A stretch of DNA of 26,504 nucleotides from Kipferlia bialata (taxonomy: Eukaryota > Fornicata), in assembly GCA_003568945.1 (NCBI GenBank), contig BDIP01000186.1, forward strand, positions 1 through 26,504. Direction: 5' to 3'. The notes under the pieces were generated by a model. It did not search any database. It had not been told where the DNA came from and saw only the letters and a list, made by a program, of their open reading frames with translations. A program made the translations under genes and the position numbers. This document shows positions 12,501 through 24,500 of this stretch, in pieces. Numbering within the stretch: position 1 is the first letter of the stretch; each line of letters begins with the position of its first letter.

Positions 12501-15500
12501 TTGAGTTCATTCTCAAGTGGCGCAATCTTCAGGTATGCCCCGTGGTATGCTATGTTGGCAGAGACCCATCCAGACAAGGGGGCAGCGGCCTTAGAAACAG
12601 AGCGGATGCGGTCCTGGAGGTAAGCTGCCAGTCACTCTCAGAATCACAATAGTCGCGGGCACATGGCTTCTCGGGTTGAATACAAAAACAATTCTCAATT
12701 ATAGAGGTCCTATTGGTAGTATCGTACCTCATTGAAGGCCTCTGGGCTGTTCTGGATGATGCCCTTGACAGCATGAATGACCTAAGGGTTAGAGAATAGA
12801 GTGGATGATATATACTTACTGATACTATTGCAATTCTGCAGATAAATACTTGTCGGCCTTGGGTAAACATAGAAATGCCCATGACTCACCTTTGGATGCA
12901 CAGTCTTGATGTTGAGCTCCATCAGTCTCTTCTGAAAGCCAGACTTGGCCAGGAAGGCACGCATGCCTAGGGATCAGAAGGTGAAAGAGGAGACATATGG
13001 AACATTTAGAACAGATGATATCGGTGACAGTAGATAGAGGACGAAACACAATATGGCATAGACATAACATCGAGAGACAGAGGTACACACCGGTCCAAGA
13101 GAGATCCTTCTGACCACAGAGCCTGAGAACGGCACCAAGAACAACCTGGACTGAGACGGCCGCTGAAATAGAAAGGTACAAACAGATATGAATTCACCAT
13201 GTACTATGCTATATAAGCATACATCATACCTGCACAAGGTGAGGGGGAGAAGAGAATCCCCTCACTTCCTGAAGGGCACGAGGTGGGATCTGGGAGACTG
13301 CGAGCTTGGCCTGGAGGGTAAGGCTGAGACTACTATAAGAGACATGTAATAGTGTGGATATTGGTTGAATGTACCTTCTCCAGCATTGGCTTGACTTGGG
13401 AGTAGTCCCTGTCAGCCTCGGCACGTCTCGTTTCTAGGGTTAGACACTATATATTCCTAGAAACAAGGCTTGGTGCAACGAATGTATGACTATATATACA
13501 TACACGATACGCACCAATGGCAACGGTGTCTGCGTCTAGTGTTGTCCTGAGTGCCTTGGCCTCGGCCTGCTTCACAGAGACATCCTAGGGTGAGTTCTAC
13601 ACGATAACTGATCGTTCATAATACTACGCGATACCTGCATGGCCTGCTGGATGTTTGTGAGTGCCTCTGTGGCATCACGCTGTGCAGTGCTGAGCTTGCC
13701 TCTCTCCACAGAGAGTCCCTGGAGTTAGTATATATAAACATACTCCATAGAAAGATTTATTATTACAGATATCACAAAGACTCCGGAATCATCACGCTCA
13801 CTTCCGAAAGATCACAGTACAGGGATCATTACCAAGAGGAGCATATAAAACCCAATATATAGTACCTTTCTCATGTGGCTGATAGTAGACTCGCACTGCT
13901 TCAGCTGCCTGAGACCCTTTCCTGTGGTGAGTACACAAGTATACGAAGAGAATGGTATGGTTGGCTCTAGACTAACCTAGGGTGCTGCTTTCCGCTGCAA
14001 GACTGTCCTTCTTAGACTCAACCAACTTGGTGGCAGCGCTATAGGCATACAGTACGGTCTAAGGGTCAGTCAACTCATAAAAGCCAGCTCCAATCTAAGA
14101 ATAGTTGGCAAGAGACGATATAGCGATGAGTACCTGTCCCTCCAGGAAAGGTGACTGTACGTCTGAGAGTCCACCATTTGCATGCTTATCCCTAAGGGGT
14201 AAGAGAGGGAACAGAAGTCGGAGAGCGAATAGCTCCCCTAAACAAGCAAATATCAACATTTCTGAATACTAACTGCTAATGTGTATCCATACTATTTGGG
14301 ATACCTGAGTGTCTGCACCATGTCTCCAAAGACTGTCTCATATATTATATATATATACTATATATATATACTATATATATGATACCTGAGTATCTGCACC
14401 ATGTCTCCAAAGACAGAAAAAAACTCACTAGCAATATGCTACAATATACATCCACACATAGTCCTATTATATACATACATATACATATATATAAATAAAT
14501 GATACCTGAGTGTCTGCACCATGTCTCCAAAGACAGCCAGTGTCTCAGCACTCGATGTAACAGCAGGAGTGGCCCTGGTAGATGGTGACATGACACTACT
14601 AGGCACAGGGGCAGCAGGGGTCAGGGCCTCAAGAACCTCACTGGATCCGGCACCCCTAAGTGTCAAACACAACTCAGCTCATAGTCTTGAATTGAGACAT
14701 TGAATATATGAATATGTTATACATACCTACTCCACTCTGCGTCGCTAACTGGAATGGCAACCATAGAGAGATGCCTCTCGACAGCTGGGTAGCTAGCCAA
14801 CAGAGCACACTGGCGAGTATCCATCTCTATCGCGTAGCGGACAGTCTGGCCAAAGGTCTCAAAGAGGCGCTCCCTTGCCCTCTCCCTCTCTGCCTCTCCA
14901 CCTGCCCCACCCTCTCTCTCCACCATGCCCTTCAACAGTCTGCTGATCTCGTAGGGGGAGACCAGGCTGCTGATGTTGGAGGGGTTGTCGAGGAGGGATG
15001 ATAGGCACCCGAGCCAGGTGTCTGCGGCAGAGGAGAGAACGGCAGGGGAGAGGAGGATGACAGTCTCGCGGAGAGGGGAGTCATCCTCTCTCTCACTCTC
15101 AGAGGCCTCGGCTAGAGCATCGGAAATGGAGGAGAGGGCCTGTGGTGAGTACTATAGCAACATACTATACTGTCCTTATTTATGACTCACACTGTGTTAT
15201 GCCATATACCTGATATCAAAAAAAGATGGATATATATAGTATTATAGAGAGTACCTGTGTGAGTGTGGATGCCACGGCTGTAGGCCCTGCTGGTGGCTGA
15301 ACAACAGTGCAACCACGGGCGGCATACAGCGAGGTCACGCAGTGCCTAAGGTGGGGGCCTGAGGCCACACCTGCGACGGCAAAGACCTACGCGTAAGATA
15401 GTCCAAAGACAGGTATAGTGTAGCATAATCAAAGGTGTACCTTGCTACCCTCCAGAGCCGTGTCACACCACGCTGCCTGGGAGAGGAATGGCTGTACTAG

Positions 15501-18500
15501 CGGTGTGTGGAGGGGTGAGTACAGAGTGTTGGCATGTCCCACGGCAGAGGCTAGAGTAGAGGCATAGACGCTCATGGGAATCACACAGAGTCTCCCTCCC
15601 TCAGGTGTAGTTGTGTCCTTGGTGTCTAAGGGAGTCTCGGAAGAGTCCTCTCTTCTCATGGTTGGACTTCCAAAGGGATCACTTAGCTCTCTACGCATGG
15701 ATCTGTCGTGGTCCCTGCCGCCTCTGCCCCTAAGGGCATCCAACCAGGACTGCTGTACAACACCTAGGGTAAGTATCTGACTGCTCGCTACACTCTAACA
15801 ATTTCACAGTATATACATGTTATGTATGTAGTATAGTATACCTCGTAGAACGTCACTGTCTGCCCCTCCTAGGGGTATCATGCCGTCTGAGCATGCATAG
15901 CCAGAGATATCAATATATATAACAATCTAACACTGAGAAACTTAGTAATGTAACATACCTAGTACAACGTTACTGTCTCCCAGGGGTATCATGGCGTCTG
16001 AGTATGCGTTGCCAGACGACTTGGCAAGGGCAGCCAGGTAGGGGGAGGAAAGGCCGTGCTTGGCAGTGACCTATCATAAGTACCATAAGTAAAGATCCAA
16101 CATAAATACTATTGAACTATATGAAATACCCATAAGTGTATGTTTGAGTACTGGATGAACTCCGGAAGACATGGGAGAGAATAATGGACAAGATGACAAA
16201 TATACGAATCCATACCTTGGCAAGAGCCTTGACAGTGAGGCCCCTGGCTGCCCCCAGCTGCATACTTGCACTAAGTACCCCTAGGCCAGAGTGTACAAAG
16301 GCATCTGGCACAGAGACAACCTTACTCGCACCCTTGCCCTGACTGACCTCTGGGGCAAAGAGAGAGAGTCTGTCAACCCATCTGGGGGTAAGAAATAGAC
16401 ATAGTGTATCAATATTAGAGTCAAATATCACTCTCATAGTACCTAATGAGGGTGTAGACGTCAGGCACTGCAGAGTGCAGTAGGTGCACACTGACATCAC
16501 CCCTCGAGGGGTCTCTAGCCAGCTGGCTCGTCACGTGATCAATCAACTTGCCAAGGGCCTGAATGGTTAGCATTGGTTCAACATGCAACTTACTCGATAT
16601 GTGATAGATCGTGTACCTTAGTGAGTAGCTGGCATGTCTGCACCATGGCAGTAGCCAGCATTTGCAGGGTGCCCTTGAGGTCCTTGACCCCAGAGAACAT
16701 GGGGTGCTTAGCCACACTACGCAGAAGACGGTGCCTGATTGTCAGGTATATGAATATTCACGATATTCCGCAACAGTAGGGACAAATACTATACTAACCT
16801 GGTAACGGCCACCATCTCGCTGCTGTTGAGTCTGGGCAGGGACACGGTAGCGCACAAGGAAGCGAGCCTCGATCTGATTGGCTGTCTCCCACCCTCATCA
16901 CCGCCTCTGACTGAGAGCACAAACACAACCCCGCTGACCCTGGCGACAGACACATCGCCACCCTCACCCTCAGCGACAACACCAACCTCGCCCTTCTCCA
17001 CCACGCTCCTAATCACACAGTGCAGGGGTGTGTGGCCGTAAGTGTCACGCCTAGGCAGATCCGCATCGCGTAGGTACACGACGAGTCTCTGGCCCTTGGG
17101 GGGGGAGAGAACCACCCTTCCATCGGGGGCACTGCCCTTAGAGAGAGAGTTGGTCAGCATGGTTACTAGTGTGGAAGCGTCCGTGTCCACGCAACACGTG
17201 TGCTCGACGTAGATGGTATCCTGCATGGATGACACTGTCTGTCTCACTAGAGTGGCCTTGCCACTGCCCCTGGGGCCACTAAGGACGGTACTCACACCTG
17301 CATCCAGGAGCATCCTGAAGGTAAGAGATATACAACAAGAGAAGAAGACAACACCAGTCTTGTTGAAACAAGAACAAGAGTGGATGTCCAGAAATACCTC
17401 AGGGTAGGGACTGCCCCAGAGAGTGACGGAAGGGGACACGTATTAGGGGACAGAGCACAGGTCTGGAAGTGAGTAGACAAAAAGAGAATCAATAATACTC
17501 ATAATATGGTACTGAAGGGATTCATCACTGAAACTACGCGATGAGTACCTTGTCCTTTGGCTCTGGTCCGTTGTCTCCCATGGCGACAGGGAGGGTAGAT
17601 CCTGGGGGTACCCAAAGCCTAGGGTTAGATTGAAGACCAAACAAGTATAATCTAATATGCAAGAAAGAAGTGTAACTGATAGGCTATATACCTTCCCCTT
17701 GCAAACACTGGCTGTCTGATCCTCCTAGTCATCTTGTCATGGAGAGGGGGGACAGTCACAACGGCAAGCCTGGCGTGAGCACGGTATCGTCAAGTCACAT
17801 TCATAACTGTTACCAGAGCACCCAACCCTTCAGACTCTACCTTGATATAGTGGCTGGGGATGCATGCTGCAGAGAGTCAGTCTCAAACAGGAAGGAGACA
17901 GGGGCAGTGGTGAGGTGCTGCCTGACCATCAGAACACAATAACCCTGAAGAATAGAGAAATTGCAACTCCGTTGTAGTGTACGTTGTATATATCCTATAC
18001 TTACTTCATGTAGGCAGAGACGTAGTCCTCTGTCAAATGAATCATATCTGATCACAAAACAAGTATATATATAGTAAACTGAAACATATACATATACTCA
18101 GCGTACTCACTTCATGTAAGCAGATACGTAGTCCTCTGTCTGTGGGAACCTAACCCTCTCTCCACTTGCAAGGGTGAGGAGATGGTTGTCATCAAGAGCA
18201 CTGTTGAGAGCCTGAATGTCAGGGTTACTTACACGATTAATTTGACAGGTACCAATATTCGGACTACGTACCTCAACCCACTCAGGGTCCACGTCTCCAT
18301 CGCATACAATCCAGGTCCAGACTCCCTGGGGGTAAGGGAATGATCTACACAGAGTGTCTTGGGATACATATGGATGTGATAGAAATGTATATACTGTACA
18401 AGGACACACCTGTGCCTGTCCTGCTGCCACCCTTGACTCTCTGGTCAGGATACCATCGTGCCACTCTCCCTGACGTAAGTACAGGTTACAACCTCCTGCA

Positions 18501-21500
18501 GACTCACAAATACCCACTACAGCGCGCCACCTTCCAATTTCAGAATAATTTGGGTGACTCGTATATACATACCTTGTCTGTGTATCCGAGGAGTGCCCGT
18601 CTGTCCACAGCCTTGGGACACACCTCAACAATCCTGACATTAGCACTAGAGAATAACGCGATACAGTTCTTACACGATACCTGATGACGAGGCCACAGAT
18701 GGACTGCACAGCCTTGGCCAGTGCCTGCCTCACTCTAGTCTTACCACACCGGCCCTCACCCACCAGGGCAACACCTATCTTACTCGATAGAGATCTGTAC
18801 AGGGAGAGACAGAGATCCGTCTGCTCGGGGGTTACTCCACCTAGGGTCAGGTTCTCAATCGCAAAACTGAAGAATTTTAACAAACCAAGCTGAACTATAA
18901 TACTGATATGATGATAAGTAACCCATACCTAGTGATCCCATGACCTCCTCCACGGCGTGCCTCAGCTTGAGTTCCACACTTGGCAGAGGGGGTGCAACAA
19001 AGGCATTCTTGTCAAAGACGTCCCTGGAGTCAGAGTGGAAGAGATATTAACGGGGTCAATAACAACTGACAATTCATCCACAATACAACCACAATACGTC
19101 CACAATATCAATGTTTGTATACCTTAAGACTCCCTCAAATACTGGAGCGTCAAGAGCGCTGATACGGGGATGGACGGCAGAACGGAAGGCCTACTCGTCA
19201 GCAAAGAGCGTTATCGTGTATACACAAATGTGACGTGTGTACTCACCTGCACCAGCACAGCCTGCTCACAGATTGTGACATCCTTAGAGTACTGCTCCTT
19301 GGAAGGCTTAGACTTGTAGCTCTTCTTGAGAGAGAGGACAGCGCCAGGGAGCATACCGGCAGCCTGAGAGTAAGAGAATCACATACTATATGTTTCGTGT
19401 AGATATGGTTAATCGTGTGAAAATACCTGCTTCAGCACTGTCTGTAGGCCTCTCATACCCCAGTCCACAAAGGAGGACTGGGTCAGGCTCCTGACAGTTA
19501 GAATATGGTCATATATATACCATCAAGCTCAGTAAGGATTGTTCAATTGCCAGAGGAGTCCTAATAATATATAGAATACTCTGATACCTTCCACTGATGC
19601 TGCACACAAGCATGGCCTTTGTCGACAGGTGGCTGGAGGTCTTGAAGCCTGGATGAGAAAGACGAAATACATAGTATCATATATAGAAACAGTGTTAATC
19701 AGTCGACTGGCCACCAAGAGTACCAGATACACAGAAAGAGTGCTAATCGTCGACAGACCACTCACCATCTGCAAGTAGAGCAACATGGGCAATTGTGTCG
19801 ATATCAGCTCTGGCCATGTGGACAGGTCTAAGGAGCTGCTTGACATTGTCTGGCAGCTGGGAACGGCCCCTTACAATTAGATCATGAGTATTCTCACAAA
19901 GACTTGAAGAGAAACTTATAGTTACAAATAATGAATACTACACCATGTATATATACTGTACTATATATACTATGTGAAGTATGGTACCTGTACTCTCTGG
20001 ACGCAGGGTTGAGTGTGACAAACACAGCTGCACCCCGTGTGACATGCACAGCTCTGCCACCAAGGGACAGAGTGGACTGCGAGTTAGAATAGAACAGGAA
20101 CAGACACAATGCCTGAGACATAGTAACATCACTGACAGGCAAGATCACATAACTAACCTCTCCCACTCCTCTGATGCTGGACTGAATGGCCTTGATGTTC
20201 AAATATATTATATATATATATAAATATGAATATATAGACATACTATATATATAGACATACTATATATATATATATATGAATATATAGACATACTTCTTAG
20301 AGTATAAGAGCGAAAAATGTCATTCAATGTAGAATACGCACCTCTCCCCCTCCTCTGATGCTGGACTGGATGGCCTTGATGTCATTGGCCAAGAGGTGCA
20401 GAGTGCGCTCAGACAGTCTGTTGAATTCATCGAAACAGCCAAAGGCACCAAGGAGAACAACTCCTAGAGAGTAAGAAAGCAATAAGTACCCAAACAGCAG
20501 AACTAATACACTAAATGGGAGGAAGTGATGATAATGGTACCTGTAAGCACTCTTCTGATGGCCCCCACATCTGCCTCTGCATCACAGTTGAAGGTGATGA
20601 CTGGCCTTCCAAGCACACCAGCTAGGTACTTGACAGTCTCGGTCTTGCCTGGTGGTGAGGGTTCGACTCCCACTCAAATACACTTCTAGATAGATGAGAG
20701 GCTAAGAGCCTTACCTGATCCAGCGGGACCGTACGGGTTTCCTCCATAGCCAAGACCCATACCGACCATACAGGCATCAATGCACTTATCAGTCAGAGCA
20801 GAGTGCACGATTCGTGCCCCAAGTCCCTATCGGTGAGAAAATAAATACACGATATATGAGGGTGTAACTACGCCGTGTCTGGTACCTGGTACTCCCAGAA
20901 GTATGGGTATGACACACCCATACATACACATGCCACGTCCATGCCCCCTAGGGATAGGTCCCCAGAGGCATTGGGAGAGGCAACAGGGGCAGGGACAACC
21001 AGTCTGTACTTGATCTCCCTGGGGGTGAGGGGAGTAATCTATTGTCTATTCTACATCGTAGTAGTATTCTACGATACAGTACCTGAACCACTGGTATGCC
21101 CTCTCCCCAGGTGTGCTACACTCAATCAGTCTCCTGCACATTGACATGTGATGGACAAGGGTGGTGGTCAGGATACGGGTCTTGAGGTGGAATACCTCCC
21201 TGTCGCCCTCACATGGGAGGTTCTTCAGGGCAGCTAGGGACTGGAATGAGAGAACTTCGATGACTGAAAGAGTAGAGAATGCGACAAGTGAGATTGAAGA
21301 CAGTCTCCTATTCCATACCTTTGTTGTGGAAGTGAGTGCCCACTTCAGCCTGTGAGTGCACTCCTGAGGATGAGACTGATTCTAGGCACCAGAATAGAAT
21401 AGTATGAACACTGTATGGCCGATTGAGAAGTTGAGTTGCCTAGAGAAAAGAGAAGAAACAAGAGAAATAGAGAGAACACACCTGGTGAGGATCTGGTCCT

Positions 21501-24500
21501 GTCTCCCCCCCATCTCCCACCAGTGCATCCTCTATATCGGCACAGAAGAGTACATTGGCAAGGAGACAGGCAATCTCTCCGGGCAGGGTGTTGGGATCCG
21601 TGGATGCGTTCCCGAGACCGGCCTTGGAGAGGAAGTATGTGCCATTGTCCCTGATGTCAATATACCGAACAATTGAAACAATACATTGTGGAAGTGACTA
21701 GTTGTGTATACGTACCCTCTTGTCACACTACCGGGTGGCAGTGGCAGGCAAGGGGGTAGCTTTGCCCCTGTCAGCAGAGAGTGGCGCAGCGAGGAGGATA
21801 TACCCTGGGCAAGCTGAGGAAGCCACACCTAGTAGTTAGAATAGGAGTCCGATATGGTAGTAATATCATAAAGACTAGCGGTGCAATACCTCGCTTCTGG
21901 TGTTGGCTCTGCATGGGATCCGTCTCTGTAGTGGGATGGTCTCGCCATCAACGGAGGAGAAGCCTAGAGTCAGTAATTTGACTCATAACTACAAATCACA
22001 AACTGAGACTAACAGAATAGTGTGTGAATAGGTGAGGAAGGTCATGTACCTACAATCTCCCTCTTTGTGGTCCCATCCACAGTGACTGCAGCCACAGCTC
22101 CAAAGAGCTTCCTGAGGTCAGAAAACAATACAATACTCACACAGCAACCAAAGAACACAAAGACAGTATTCTACAAACCTGAGGTGTGGGGTCACTGCCT
22201 CTGGATCAGCGGCACTGAGAATGGTAAGGAGATCCTGATGTGAGGGAAGCAGGAAACACATATATCGTGTAGAATCGTAAACCTACACGAACCTGATCTC
22301 CGACGAAGTAGAACCTCGGGAATGCCCTCCTCTTATCATCCAGGTACTCAGAGAGGGCCCTCTCTACACCCTTGAGAACAGACTCACACAGCTCCAGAGC
22401 CCCAGGTACATTCCTCTCCCCGTCTCTCTCTCCCTCACCGTCCGTATCTGCGTGTGCGTAGAGATCACTCAGCAGGATAGGGGGCACGAGGAGGAGACCA
22501 GTCGCAGGGTATGCGCCATGTCTGCTGTCGGGTGCCTCTCTCTCTCTCTCGAGGCCCTTCCTCTCTCCCCCGACCTCAATGTCTGACACTAGTGTGACTA
22601 AGGCAGTGCACACGACAGAGAGAGCACGGTAGAAGGGGGAGGTCTGGGCGGGTAGGGCGTTGTTAGCCATGACGGGCTCAAGGTAGGCAACCTTCCTCTG
22701 CACCTATTGTGAGAACACGGTTGGTGACAAGAATGGGACAAGTGAATCATACCTTTGTGATACAGTGCAGCACACGTGATATGTCCCCAATAGTCTCCTC
22801 GTAGTGGGTGACCTCGTTCTTGGCAGTGGCGTAGTGAGGGGAGGTCTTTACAGACTGGAGCATCGCCTCTCTCTCAGCAAGACCTAGGGGTCAGAAGGGA
22901 CGGAGAAACATAGTAAATACATGTATCAAGGTTTCGAATTATAGAATATAGATAATATAGATAGATATAGATAGAATAGATACAATAATAGAATAATAAT
23001 GTGAGCAAGTATGTATATACCTGATAGAACACGTGTGACTCCCCCCACAAAGGGCAAGCATGTCACTGTGTACTCAGGTGGGGTCTCATGACTGAAGATG
23101 TCCATGTCACGCAGGGCCTTGACTGGTGGTGAGTACTAGACACCTACACGATATATATCAGTTTCTACGCGATACCTGCGGGTCCCACTCTCTTCACAGA
23201 GGCCTCTGTGAGCTTAAATGGTGTGACGGTGAGGTTGCAGTGGATGTTGATGTATGCAGCAACGTCCTCCACAACCTTCCTGACCTCTCTCTCTCCTAGG
23301 GCCACCGAGACAATACTCCTGATGGCCTGGGGGTTAGGGACATAATATACACAAAATGATTACTTAGATTACATATGATATATAACTACCAACCTTGGTT
23401 CTTGCCGTCAGGTGTGGAATGTGTGACTGCGACACCTCGATAGACATACTCTTGCACTCAGCGGGTGAGTATGCAGCAGCAATGTCACCGACAGTCAGAC
23501 GGGCAGGGGGGGAGGCAGGGCAAGGGATAGCGAGGGCATTGCATATCTGGACCCAGTGACTGGCAACTAGGGCGTCGCAACGAAGTAGTGTGAGGACAGG
23601 GGTCAGAGTGGAGACTAGCTCAAGATCAGCAGATACCCTGGATATCAGACAATAAAGCGAAGTAGAGCTAGCATAAATAGAATATAATAAGTGAATAAGG
23701 AACAAACCGCAGAAATGGAAATGTATTGGGGAAGAGTAGAAAACTTACCTTGCGGAGAGGGTGCGACACAGTGTGGAGCAAGGTGAGTCTGCGAGGGTGT
23801 TGACCTCTCTCCTATCGAAGGAGTCCTGCTCCACTGGCTCCTTGCCCCACTCTGCCAGCATGTCATCTACAACATACAGACGGTGCCTAACGGTAAGATG
23901 CGAAAATATAGCAAAATAGAGGGGCGACAGAATCAGTATGACAACCAAGGAATACAAAGGATGTTGGTAAGAGTTGGAAATAATATACTATTTGAATATG
24001 AGAACAGGCCCAATAACAGAGAACTATTGAATATGTCATATACCTGATTGAGACCCAGTCCTGCTCGAGAATACCCTCTCTGATACCCTTGCTCACACTC
24101 TCATGCTTGGACAGGAGGGACAGAGTGTGTCTGGCGAGCTTGGCCTGATGATTAGTCATAAACACTTTTGTGATTATTGCTAACTATCTATATACACAAG
24201 AGTATACACAGGATTATGAGGCCGAAATAGTTAAATTTACCTGGGAAAGGATATCTGCGAATGTGGCTGCAGCCAGGCCAGTAACAGAGGAGAGGAGAGC
24301 AAACACCTCCTCCTCTGCACCTTTTTTAGTCTGAGGGGTCTTTGGAGAAGGTGGAGATCCACTGGCAGCAGAAGCGCTGCCCAGTAGAATGGCACGATTG
24401 GCACTGACTAGCTCAATGATCCTGACATCAGTAAATTAGAAAGACCAGCTTCATAGTTCTAGTACTCAAGAGAGAAACACAATGTGTATGAAAGCATACC

